Positions 53,744-61,821 of a stretch of DNA of 64,000 nt are shown in pieces. The stretch comes from Nitrospira sp. (GTDB lineage: Bacteria; Nitrospirota; Nitrospiria; Nitrospirales; Nitrospiraceae), in contig JAVYIN010000002.1 of the NCBI GenBank assembly GCA_035968315.1, positions 62,001-126,000 of the forward strand, written 5' to 3'. The notes under the pieces are model-generated. The model did not search any database. It was not told the origin of the DNA and worked only from the letters and a program-made list of their open reading frames with translations. Positions within the stretch are counted from its first letter, which is position 1, and each line of letters begins with the position of its first letter. A program made the translations under genes and the position numbers.

Positions 53744-54047
53744 GCGCCGCCTCACCAGTCTGATTGAACCCGTCAGAAAGAAGACCGCCGTTCAGGCCAT
53801 CCGGCGATCTCTCGACGGAATTCTGATGACGATGCGCCATTCTGACAATCATTTCAAGGCGTCCTCACACACCGGCGCTCCTCCGACGGAGCACGGCACA
53901 GGGCCCCATTCGTCGCTTTATCGGACGATTCGCGCCCCCGCATGAAGGCAGAAGGGATCTCCCGTTGAAACAGGATCTGAAGACGTTGGAGACAGGATGA
54001 ACGAGAAAGAGAACCGCGCAATGATGGACAAGACAGGACGGAAAGCG
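53744..54047. other. Intergenic region, nothing recognised
   Basis: About 300 bp upstream of the GH63 gene and downstream of a small minus-strand gene. No hairpin, repeat or RNA gene stands out. A plus-strand open frame from 53997 overlaps the small gene at 54048 and has poor composition. Confidence 0.4.
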
Positions 54048-54233
54048 CTACATCCAGACGACGCGTTCCCGATTGAGGAGATAATCGATCACTTCGATGC
54101 TGTTGCGCATCTGCGCCTGGGCCTTATCGGACATCGGGAGCACCGCGCCGACGAGCTTTCCCGACTCCATGTCTTCCAACGACGGAATGCCATCGCCGGA
54201 ACGGGTATCGCAATCTTGCCGGAAGCTGGCCAC
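54048..54233 (-). CDS. Small hypothetical protein with strong ribosome site
   Basis: A 61-residue protein starting at GTG 54233, with AGGAGG six bases upstream, which is among the best ribosome sites in the window. It reads DTRSGDGIPSLEDMESGKLVG, then SDKAQAQMRNSIEVIDYLL, and ends RVVWM. There is no signal peptide or membrane helix and only one Cys. I recognise no family. It stands alone between two unrelated genes. Confidence 0.65.
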   Translation of the reverse strand: MASFRQDCDTRSGDGIPSLEDMESGKLVGAVLPMSDKAQAQMRNSIEVIDYLLNRERVVWM

Positions 54234-54376
54234 GGTGAACCTCCTGTTAGACTCTTCTCGGCCTGTCTGCCGCTTTCCTTGAGTACCGGTTCGCCGGGAA
54301 GAGCCGCCCCATAGAGAAAGCCTACCACACCCCGGGAGAGGGCCTGAGCGGCTGACACAATCCTGCGCTTTAACAA

Positions 54377-55408
54377 CTACTTGGACTGGCGTTGTGCCGC
54401 GGACGGGTGGACGGGAGGAAGCGCCCCAAGAAAGGGGAATTGGCCGACGTTCAGCAACGCACTGTCCGCGCGAAGCCGAAAGTCATCGTGCTCGGCATCG
54501 ACAAAACGGGGATCACCGATGAGATCCGAATCCTGCTTCAACTCGGGCGCCGGGATATTCGGCGAGCCGGCGCGCATATAATTGCCATCACTATTGAAGA
54601 ATGCATTGAACGCGGTCTTGGTCTGGCTGGATGGCGCCACGAGAAAGCCTACCTTATTGAGGCTCACCACATTCCCGAACGCCTCACTTTGGGAATAGCC
54701 CAGGAAGGCCACGCCGCCACCGTTCTTCACGAGCGTATTGCGAACCAGCATGGCCTTGGCCCTGTCAGTCACGACCACGGCTTCAAACAGGCTGCGCGTA
54801 ATGATGTTCCCTTCCAAACGGACCTGGGACTTGCCCGCCACATTCACCCCATGATCGTTATCGTGAATGTAATTGTGCACCAGCACAGCCTGGGAGTCGG
54901 CAAACTGGATGCCGGTGGTCTCGCTGCCGCCGATCACGCAGTCCTCGATCCGCACATCCTGCACCTGCTGGCCAAACACCATACCCTTGACCCGGAGATC
55001 CCGCAGCGTGATGCGCTCGCCGTTAAAAATGCCCAGCGCATGGCCGCCGTGTTCGTTGATCGTCAAACCGCGGATCTCGATATTGGTCGCGCCATAGGGC
55101 CACTTGCCGACATGCAGCACGCCCACCATCTGGCCCTTGCCCAGCATCGTGACCTGGTCCACGCCCGCCCCGATCAGCTTGATGCTGTCTTTGCTGTGAA
55201 TCGTGAGATCTTGCTCATATTGGCCGGGCTTGAGAAACACCGTGTCGCCCTTCTTGGCCGCATCCACCGCCTCTTGAATCGACGTGAAGTCTCCGCTGCC
55301 ATCGAGCGCGACCGTAATAGTACGCGGACCGGTGACAACCGGCTCATCGGCCCATGCCGGTACGCCCAGACCCATCACGCACGCCATCGCCACAATCAGA
55401 TTTCGCAT
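54377..55408 (-). CDS. Secreted right-handed beta-helix protein (NosD/pectin lyase-like fold)
   Basis: A 343-residue protein with a signal peptide (MRNLIVAMACVMGLGVPAWAD) from the ATG at 55408. The opening ITVALDGSGDFTSIQEAVDAA matches the start of NosD/periplasmic copper-binding and pectinesterase-like beta-helix proteins. Parallel beta-helix repeats follow: IEIRGLTINEHGGHALGIFNG, VRIEDCVIGGSETTGIQF, VLVHNYIHDNDHGVNV and so on. It should sit in the periplasm or outside and may bind or cleave polysaccharide. No catalytic triad of pectin lyases is clear. Confidence 0.82.
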   Translation of the reverse strand: MRNLIVAMACVMGLGVPAWADEPVVTGPRTITVALDGSGDFTSIQEAVDAAKKGDTVFLKPGQYEQDLTIHSKDSIKLIGAGVDQVTMLGKGQMVGVLHVGKWPYGATNIEIRGLTINEHGGHALGIFNGERITLRDLRVKGMVFGQQVQDVRIEDCVIGGSETTGIQFADSQAVLVHNYIHDNDHGVNVAGKSQVRLEGNIITRSLFEAVVVTDRAKAMLVRNTLVKNGGGVAFLGYSQSEAFGNVVSLNKVGFLVAPSSQTKTAFNAFFNSDGNYMRAGSPNIPAPELKQDSDLIGDPRFVDAEHDDFRLRADSALLNVGQFPFLGALPPVHPSAAQRQSK

Positions 55409-55490
55409 GAGCAAGGTATTACAGGCGGGCGAGGCGGCCTGTCAACGGGGTTTCTTGTGAGGTGGCACCCCCCATGATAAGCTCCGCGCC

Positions 55491-56093
55491 ATGCTACTGG
55501 TGGGACTGACAGGCGGGATCGCAACCGGGAAAAGCACCGTCGCCGGCATGTTCACGCGCTGCGGCGCCGTCGTCATCGATGCTGACGAGCTGGCCCGCCA
55601 GGTCGTCCAGCCGGGCAAACCGGCCTGGCGGGAGATCGTCAAGACCTTCGGCAAGACCGTCCTCAACCCCGATCGCACCCTCAATCGCCAAGCCCTGGGA
55701 GCGATGGTGTTTGGATACAAGACCCGGCTGCGCCGGCTGGAACGCATCATCCACCCCCGTGTCGCGCGCGAGCAGACCAGGCTCACCAAGCAAGCCGCCA
55801 GACACGATCCGCACGCCGTCGTGATCTACGACGTGCCGCTGCTCTTCGAAGCCGGTATCGATACACGGGTGGATGCCACGGTCGTCGTGAGCACCGGCCG
55901 CGAAACCCAGATTGCCCGTCTCAAAACACGCAACGGCCTCTCCCGCGCCGAAGCCCTGCGCCGGATCAACAGCCAGATGCCGATGGCAGACAAACGCCGC
56001 CGCGCGGATTATGTGCTGGACGGAACCTTGCCCCTTCCCGCGTTACGGAAACAAGTCGGCTCACTCTTTCGCCTGCTTCGCGCGTCCGCCTAA
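55491..56093 (+). CDS. coaE: Dephospho-CoA kinase
   Basis: A 200-residue enzyme of the P-loop kinase fold that phosphorylates dephospho-CoA with ATP in the last step of CoA synthesis. It has the Walker A GLTGGIATGKST at residues 6-17, the substrate-binding VIDADELARQVVQPG, the VYDVPLLFE motif (here IYDVPLLFEAG) and a lid with RINSQMP. The length is normal for the family. It leads a plus-strand run with trxB and thiI, but there is no sign of tight coupling to them. Confidence 0.94.
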   Translation: MLLVGLTGGIATGKSTVAGMFTRCGAVVIDADELARQVVQPGKPAWREIVKTFGKTVLNPDRTLNRQALGAMVFGYKTRLRRLERIIHPRVAREQTRLTKQAARHDPHAVVIYDVPLLFEAGIDTRVDATVVVSTGRETQIARLKTRNGLSRAEALRRINSQMPMADKRRRADYVLDGTLPLPALRKQVGSLFRLLRASA

Positions 56094-56144
56094 CGCTCAA
56101 CTCCCCCTGCATTCTGTTTTCTCTCTATGTTAGATTGCACGCCC

Positions 56145-57071
56145 ATGCGCCATGTCATCATCATTGGCTCCGGACCGGCAGGATTGACCGCCGCCATCTA
56201 TGCGGCGCGGGCCAATCTGTCTCCGCTCCTCATCGAAGGCTGGCAATCCGGCGGCCAACTCACGACCACGACGGAAGTCGAGAACTATCCCGGCTTCGCC
56301 ACAGGCATCATGGGCCCGGAGTTGATGAAGAGCATGCGGGCGCAGGCGGAACGGTTCGGCGCCGAATTTCTCACCGGCGAGGTCACGGCGGTCAATCTGA
56401 AAGCCCGTCCCTTCTCCGTCACCGTCGATGGCGAACAGACCATCGAGGCCAACGCCGTCATCATCGCAACCGGAGCATCGGCCATTCAGATCGGCCTCCC
56501 CAACGAACAACGCCTCACCGGCCACGGCGTCTCCACCTGCGCGACATGCGACGGCTTTTTCTTCAAGGGGAAAGAACTGATTGTGGTGGGCGGCGGAGAC
56601 AGTGCCCTGGAAGAAGCCCTGTTCCTCACGAAGTTTGCCGCAAAGGTATCGCTCGTCCATCGGCGGGACAAGCTCCGTGCGTCAAAGATCATGCAAACCC
56701 GGGCGATCCACAACGAACGGATCGCCTTCGTCTGGAACTCGGTGGTCGAAGATATCCTGGGTGGAGAAGTGGTGACCGGCGTGCGGCTCAAGAACCTCGT
56801 AACCGGCAAGACGGCAGCACTTCCCTGCGCCGGCGTCTTTGTCGCCATCGGCCATCGGCCCAACACGGCGCTCTTCGCGGGCCAGATCGAGATGGATGAG
56901 AAGGGCTACATCCTGACCCACCACGGCACCGCCACGAATATTCCCGGCGTCTTTGCCGCCGGCGACGTGCAGGACTCCAGGTACCGCCAAGCCGTGACCG
57001 CCGCCGGCTCCGGCTGCATGGCCGCCATCGATGCGGAACGGTTTTTAGAAACAACCTCCCATAACTTGTGA
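56145..57071 (+). CDS. trxB: Thioredoxin reductase
   Basis: About 308 residues from the ATG at 56145; an ATG at 56127 is in frame and neither has a good ribosome site. FAD-binding GSGPAGLTAAIYAARANL, NADPH-binding GGGDSALEEALFLTKFA and the redox pair CATC in STCATCDGFFF identify a low-molecular-weight thioredoxin reductase. The C-terminal VFAAGDVQDSRYRQAVTAAGSG is canonical. It transfers electrons from NADPH to thioredoxin in the cytoplasm. A MITE-like repeat element follows 10 bp after the stop codon. Confidence 0.95.
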   Translation: MRHVIIIGSGPAGLTAAIYAARANLSPLLIEGWQSGGQLTTTTEVENYPGFATGIMGPELMKSMRAQAERFGAEFLTGEVTAVNLKARPFSVTVDGEQTIEANAVIIATGASAIQIGLPNEQRLTGHGVSTCATCDGFFFKGKELIVVGGGDSALEEALFLTKFAAKVSLVHRRDKLRASKIMQTRAIHNERIAFVWNSVVEDILGGEVVTGVRLKNLVTGKTAALPCAGVFVAIGHRPNTALFAGQIEMDEKGYILTHHGTATNIPGVFAAGDVQDSRYRQAVTAAGSGCMAAIDAERFLETTSHNL

Positions 57072-57080
57072 GACTCCTGG

Positions 57081-57202
57081 GGATGCTCAAAATAGTCGTC
57101 CAACTAGGCCGCAGGCGAGACACACACCGGAGGCGTACCCTCAGGGGTACGTTGAGGATGTTGGCGAGCCGAGAACGACGTTGGCGGCTATTTTCAGCAT
57201 CC
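57081..57202 (+). repeat. MITE-like palindromic element, copy B
   Basis: A 122-bp element between trxB and thiI. Ends GGATGCTCAAAAT and ATTTTCAGCATCC are inverted repeats with one mismatch. The interior holds CCGGAGGCGTACCCTC and GGGTACGTTGAGGAT around a hairpin, as in copy A. It fills almost all of the intergenic space. Confidence 0.85.
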
Positions 57203-57212
57203 CACTAGCATC

Positions 57213-58391
57213 ATGAAATGCGCCATCGTCCACTACCACGAACTCGCCCTCAAAGGCCGCAACCGCGACTACTTTGAGCAGCGGCTGGTCCGCAATATTC
57301 AGCTCGCCCTGCGGGGCCTCGGCATCACCCGCGTAGAAAATCTTCGCAGCCGCATTCGCGTGATGCTGCCGCCGGATGCCAATGGAGCCGCCGTCAGCGA
57401 GCGGCTGGCGCGGGTCTGTGGCGTGGCGAACTTTTCCCTGGCCCGCGCGGTGCCGCTCAACCTGGCCGAGCCGAACCTTGAGGAACTCAACCGCGCCATC
57501 ATCGAGGAACTGCAGTCGAAATCTTTTTCGACGTTCCGCGTCACGGCGAAACGAGCCGACAAGCGTCTGACGTTGACCTCGATGGATGTCGAACGATTGG
57601 TCGGCGAAGCCATTCATGAACGCATGGGGAAACCGGTCAGCCTCAAGGCCCCTGACCTCACCGTCTACATTGAGCTGCTATCGAGAGACGCCTACTTCTC
57701 CGTGGACAAAGTTCAGGGGCCCGGCGGCATGCCGGTGGGAGTCAGCGGCACGGTTGCCTGTCTGATTTCCGGCGGAATCGATTCACCGGTCGCCGCCTAT
57801 CGCATGATTAAACGCGGCTGCCGCGCCGTATTTGTCCATTTCTCAGGCCGGCCGCTGGTGAGCCGCGCCTCGGAAGACAAGGTCCGTGAACTGGTCCAAA
57901 CCCTCAACGCCTCACTCTATGAGACCACGCTCTACGTGATTCCGTTTGGAGAGATCCAGCGCGAGATCGTGCTCAACACCCCCGCCCCCTTCCGCGTCGT
58001 CTTGTATCGCCGGATGATGATGCGGATCGCGGAAACCCTCGCAAGGAAGGAAGAGTGCTGGGGCCTGGTGACGGGCGACAGCCTGGGACAGGTCGCCTCT
58101 CAGACGCCGGAAAACCTGTCGGTGGTCGAAGAAGTGGCGGGACTGCCGATCCTCCGGCCGCTCATCGGGATGGACAAACTGGAAATTACGGACGACGCGA
58201 AACGCATCGGCACCTATGAGACCTCCATCGAACCGGATCAGGACTGCTGCAAACTCTTCACGCCGCCGCACCCCAGTACTAAGACACGCCTCGCAGAACT
58301 CTTGAATGTCGAGCGCGCCTTAGATATTCCCCGCCTTGTGCAACAGGGACTGGACAAGGCCGAGCGGACGGAATTTACTTTCCCCGCGTAG
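57213..58391 (+). CDS. thiI: tRNA 4-thiouridine synthetase ThiI (no rhodanese domain)
   Basis: A 392-residue enzyme. Order: ferredoxin-like N-terminus (YHELALKGRNRDYFEQRLVRN), THUMP domain (about residues 60-165), and a PP-loop adenylation domain with SGGIDSPVAAYRMIKRGC. The C-terminal CCKLFTPPHPSTKTRLAEL is a ThiI signature. It adenylates U8 of tRNA and inserts sulfur. E. coli ThiI (482 residues) carries an extra rhodanese domain; it is missing here, as in many bacteria, so sulfur must come from another donor. The ATG is 10 bp after the repeat element. Its end overlaps the convergent SRPBCC gene by 17 bp. Confidence 0.93.
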   Translation: MKCAIVHYHELALKGRNRDYFEQRLVRNIQLALRGLGITRVENLRSRIRVMLPPDANGAAVSERLARVCGVANFSLARAVPLNLAEPNLEELNRAIIEELQSKSFSTFRVTAKRADKRLTLTSMDVERLVGEAIHERMGKPVSLKAPDLTVYIELLSRDAYFSVDKVQGPGGMPVGVSGTVACLISGGIDSPVAAYRMIKRGCRAVFVHFSGRPLVSRASEDKVRELVQTLNASLYETTLYVIPFGEIQREIVLNTPAPFRVVLYRRMMMRIAETLARKEECWGLVTGDSLGQVASQTPENLSVVEEVAGLPILRPLIGMDKLEITDDAKRIGTYETSIEPDQDCCKLFTPPHPSTKTRLAELLNVERALDIPRLVQQGLDKAERTEFTFPA

Positions 58392-58932
58392 CCAGCGCCA
58401 GCCCTTTCTCCCGGACTATCGCAAAGTGCGTCTCCAGCTCACGCCGCATCGCCGCGGCCACCATCCAATCCGGCACGACCGTCTGGATCTCGACCAGTAA
58501 TTCGAACTCGGCTTTGGTATGGGCGCCGCCATCAACCGGCAGGAGCTTCCAGAACCGGTGATACTGTTTGAAGTCGCCGCCCTTCAGCTCCGTCAGCAAT
58601 CCGCCGCCTGGCAGCGTGCGCGACTCGCTGAGCAATCGCCGCTCTCCCGCCAGCAAGACATGCTCGATCCGGATGTCCGTCAGCACCGTGCCCTCCTGCT
58701 CGCGTATCTCCGCCATGCGCATGCGGGTGTCGAACAATTCGGGCCAATGGGCATAGTCGGTCAAGAGGCGTTGAATGATCGCCGGCGCCACCGGAAAAAG
58801 CACCGTCGCCGTCGCCTTCACCCCGCCAGCAGGTTCCGTCCGCACGTCCAGTACGACCGGTTCGGCCCCAACGCTCCACCCCGGATCGCTGCACAGGAGA
58901 CCGGCTAGCAGCATGATCGCTCGCCATACCAT
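58375..58932 (-). CDS. Secreted SRPBCC/START-like domain protein
   Basis: About 185 residues from the ATG at 58932, which begins a signal peptide (MVWRAIMLLAGLLCSDPGWSVGA). The rest is a polyketide-cyclase/START-like domain: ATVLFPVAPAIIQRLLTDYAHWPELF, then FKQYHRFWKLLPVDGG, VEIQTVVPDWMVAAAMRRELETHF. Such domains form a hydrophobic cavity for lipids or cofactors. The ligand is unknown. ATGs further upstream (58953, 59016) are open but give a poor N-terminus. Confidence 0.78.
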   Translation of the reverse strand: MVWRAIMLLAGLLCSDPGWSVGAEPVVLDVRTEPAGGVKATATVLFPVAPAIIQRLLTDYAHWPELFDTRMRMAEIREQEGTVLTDIRIEHVLLAGERRLLSESRTLPGGGLLTELKGGDFKQYHRFWKLLPVDGGAHTKAEFELLVEIQTVVPDWMVAAAMRRELETHFAIVREKGLALATRGK

Positions 58933-59014
58933 GGCGCGATTATATAGGCCCATGGCGATCCAGGCGAGGCCCTTGATTGACGCATCCAAACCGCTCTGTG
59001 CTAGGATGCGCGGC

Positions 59015-59377
59015 ATGACTCGCTGGACCTTGTGCCTGCTGACAATCCTCAGCCTGTGGAGCCTTTCAGCCTCCGCTCACGCCCAGCCCATGGACGGCTC
59101 GCACGCAACCACCGAACAATCCTGCAGCTTCGGCATGGGCAAGGGAGAAGCCTCGCATAGCTGTGCCGTCCCATTTCCCGCCGGATGCCGCGTGGCACAG
59201 GCGCCCGGTTCCACGAAACCCTGGACGACCATATCCAAGGGCGGCCGGTTCTTGTGCCGATTCGATGAAAAAGCCACCGACTGGAAAACCACCATCACCG
59301 GCGCCTGCGGCCGCTGCCAATCCGACCATTGCTCAGCGCAATTCAGCGTCCGTTATGACTGTTCCCCTCAACAGTAA
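59015..59377 (+). CDS. Small secreted Cys-rich protein
   Basis: A 120-residue protein with AGGA upstream and a signal peptide ending in ASAHAQ. The mature part has eight Cys (SCSFG, SCAVP, GCRVA, LCRF, ACGRCQSDHCSAQ, YDCSP), consistent with several disulfides in the periplasm. No membrane helix or enzyme motif. I do not recognise the family. The queG gene follows 5 bp after its stop codon, so the two are probably transcribed together even though one product is exported and the other cytoplasmic. Confidence 0.75.
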   Translation: MTRWTLCLLTILSLWSLSASAHAQPMDGSHATTEQSCSFGMGKGEASHSCAVPFPAGCRVAQAPGSTKPWTTISKGGRFLCRFDEKATDWKTTITGACGRCQSDHCSAQFSVRYDCSPQQ

Positions 59378-59382
59378 TCTCT

Positions 59383-60327
59383 ATGGCCCTCGCTAGGGCA
59401 ATCAAACAAGAAGCCCAGGCGCTCGGATTCGATGCCGTGGGCATTGTCCGCGTGGACACGGCACCCGCTCTGCCGCCCACGCTCGCCTCGCGCCTCACCC
59501 AATGGCTCCAGCGCGGGTTCCACGCCACCATGGCCTGGATGGAACGGACGCCGGAAAAGCGGGCCGATCCCCGCCTCGTGCTCCCCGGATGCCGCTCGAT
59601 CATTGCCGTAGGCATAAATTATTTTACCGGCCATCGCGCGGACGAACGGCCGGGCCACGGCCGGATCGCCCGCTATGCCTGGGGACAGGACTACCATGAC
59701 GTAGTGGGAGCAAAGCTGAAGGCCCTCGAAGCCCGTATTACCGCCCTCGCCCCCCATGCCACAACCAGATCCTATGCCGATACCGGCCCCATCATGGAAA
59801 AGGCCTGGGCGGAACAGGCGGGGCTCGGCTGGATCGGCAAACATTCCAATCTCGTGTCGGCCGAGCACGGCTCCTGGCTCTTGCTGGGGGAGATTCTCAC
59901 CACACTGGAACTGGACCCGGACGAACCGGCCAGCGACCTCTGTGGCAGCTGCACACTCTGTATTCAGGCCTGTCCAACAGGGGCGATCGCCGAGCCCTAC
60001 GTCGTGGATGCCACCCGCTGCATCTCATATCTGACCATCGAACTGCGCGGCGATATGGCTGCCGTGCCGGAGGAACTACGGCGCCGCATGGGCAATCACA
60101 TTTTCGGCTGCGACGACTGCCTGGATGTCTGTCCGTTTAACTTGCGCGCCGCGCCCACTCAGGAACCGGCATTTCAGCCCTCTCCTGTGACCTTGGCGCC
60201 GGATCTGGACGCGCTTGCCCAGTTGGACGACTCCGCGTTTCGCCGCACATTTCACCAGAGTCCGATCAAGCGGGCCAAACTGGCGGGACTTCAACGTAAT
60301 CTTTCAATCGCGAAAACCAACCAATAA
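59383..60327 (+). CDS. queG: Epoxyqueuosine reductase
   Basis: A 314-residue cytoplasmic enzyme that reduces epoxyqueuosine to queuosine in tRNA, using cobalamin and two [4Fe-4S] clusters. The clusters' ligands are visible as CGSCTLCIQACPTGA and CDDCLDVCPFN. The N-terminal domain has ALGFDAVGIVRVD, and the YADTGPIMEKAWAEQAGLGWIGKHSN active region is typical. It is shorter than E. coli QueG (379) because the C-terminal HEAT-like region is missing, as in many bacterial homologues. No ribosome site is seen before the ATG. Confidence 0.93.
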   Translation: MALARAIKQEAQALGFDAVGIVRVDTAPALPPTLASRLTQWLQRGFHATMAWMERTPEKRADPRLVLPGCRSIIAVGINYFTGHRADERPGHGRIARYAWGQDYHDVVGAKLKALEARITALAPHATTRSYADTGPIMEKAWAEQAGLGWIGKHSNLVSAEHGSWLLLGEILTTLELDPDEPASDLCGSCTLCIQACPTGAIAEPYVVDATRCISYLTIELRGDMAAVPEELRRRMGNHIFGCDDCLDVCPFNLRAAPTQEPAFQPSPVTLAPDLDALAQLDDSAFRRTFHQSPIKRAKLAGLQRNLSIAKTNQ

Positions 60328-60450
60328 ATAGCCCCACCTACATATTTCCATTAAAAAGTGTCCGCCCCTCTTTATTCCATCCGGCAAGAGGAGTAGGCTA
60401 TCTGTAGTCGATCGGTGTTCGACGGGAGCCCTTAACAAGGAGTCCTCCGA

Positions 60451-61794
60451 ATGAACCCTGCGACCTTCCTCCTGATTTCAAGCGACGTCCATACGCGGCG
60501 TGCCCTTGAACAGGTCGTTCCCCGGCATGCCATCCTTCTCACAGCCGACACCCCGTTATTGGGCATCCGGCAGATCCAGCAATCCAATCCCGCCCTCGTC
60601 CTCTGCGAAGGCACCCCGCATACGGTCGTGCCCATTCTTCAGGAAGCACGGCTGCGCCGCCCGAACCTCCCCGTCATCGTCATCGGCCCTCAAGCCTCCG
60701 TTCACGAGGCCGTCGAGACGATGCGCGCCGGAGCAGCGGACTATCTCGCCAAACCGCTGGTTCCCGAGGAACTCGATGCCGCCATTCGCCGGCTGCTCGT
60801 CACCCAGGAGCCGGCTCACGCCGCGCAGAAGCCGGTGGACCGGTTCGATCTGATCGTGAGCGTCTCTCCACAGATGAAACTCATGAAACAGCTGGCGCGT
60901 GAAGTCGCCCTGACTGACGCCGCCGTGCTGATTACCGGCGAAAGCGGAACAGGAAAGGAATTGTTCGCCCAGGCCATTCACGCGGCCAGCCCGAGAGCCC
61001 ACGGCCCTCTGGTTGCGCTGAATTGCGCCGGCATTCCCGAGCACCTCCTCGAATCGGAGCTCTTCGGGTATCATCAGGGTGCTTTCACCGATGCGACACA
61101 CACGAAACCAGGGCGGTTCCAACAGGCCGAAGGCGGCACGCTCTTTTTGGATGAAATCGGCGAGATGAGCCCGGCCGCACAGGCCAAGCTGTTACGGGTC
61201 CTCGAAGACCATACCGTGGACCCGCTGGGCGATACGCAGAGCCATAAAGTCAACATCCGCATCATCGCCGCAACGAACGAAGATCTCCCGGCGCACATTA
61301 AAACCGGCCGCTTCCGGCTCGACCTCTACTACCGGCTCAACGTGTATCAGCTCCGCCTGCCTCCGCTCCGTGAACGGCCCGAGGACATCGAGCCGATCCT
61401 TCAGCGCTTTCTGGAGCAGGCCCGCGTCGAGCGTGGCTGCCGCATCACCGGCATCACCCCCGACGCCCTGGCCCTCTTGCGACGCCACTCCTGGCCGGGC
61501 AACGTCCGGGAACTCCATAATATGGCCGAATGGCTCACCATCACCTGCAAAGCAGACTGGATCGAACCGCAGCATCTTCCCCCCTCAGTGCATACCGAGA
61601 ACGCCTCGGAGCCAGCGAGCCCTGAGCTGAAGCCGTCGCTCCTCGCCTTCGGACTCTCGGTGTCTGACATGGAGAAAAGGATGCTGGAAGAAGCCCTGCG
61701 CAAAGCGGCAGGGAACGTGTCAGAGGCGAGCCGCCTCCTGAAAATCACCCGCAACACCCTGCGTTACCGCATGGCCAAGTACCATCTGTCGTAG
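60451..61794 (+). CDS. NtrC-family sigma54 activator with degenerate receiver domain
   Basis: A 447-residue regulator. AAGGAGTCCTCC precedes the ATG. Residues 1-115 look like a response-regulator receiver, but the phospho-acceptor Asp is replaced by Glu53 (LVLCEGTP) and the usual acidic pair is reduced to SSD; Lys101 remains. The AAA+ domain has Walker A GESGTGKE (163-170), LFLDEIGEM, the R-finger region and the sigma54-contact loop GAFTDA (210-215), a variant of GAFTGA. The C-terminus is a Fis-type HTH (GNVSEASRLLKITRNTLRYRM). It should activate sigma54 promoters. The Glu may mimic phosphorylation, making it constitutively ready or controlled otherwise. No histidine kinase gene is nearby. 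Confidence 0.9.
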   Translation: MNPATFLLISSDVHTRRALEQVVPRHAILLTADTPLLGIRQIQQSNPALVLCEGTPHTVVPILQEARLRRPNLPVIVIGPQASVHEAVETMRAGAADYLAKPLVPEELDAAIRRLLVTQEPAHAAQKPVDRFDLIVSVSPQMKLMKQLAREVALTDAAVLITGESGTGKELFAQAIHAASPRAHGPLVALNCAGIPEHLLESELFGYHQGAFTDATHTKPGRFQQAEGGTLFLDEIGEMSPAAQAKLLRVLEDHTVDPLGDTQSHKVNIRIIAATNEDLPAHIKTGRFRLDLYYRLNVYQLRLPPLRERPEDIEPILQRFLEQARVERGCRITGITPDALALLRRHSWPGNVRELHNMAEWLTITCKADWIEPQHLPPSVHTENASEPASPELKPSLLAFGLSVSDMEKRMLEEALRKAAGNVSEASRLLKITRNTLRYRMAKYHLS

Positions 61795-61821
61795 CACGCG
61801 GCCACAACAGCCTCGATCCTT

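Noticed and set aside
53997-54314. 105-codon plus-strand open frame
   Set aside because: Overlaps the minus-strand 61-residue gene, which has a much stronger ribosome site and more natural composition.
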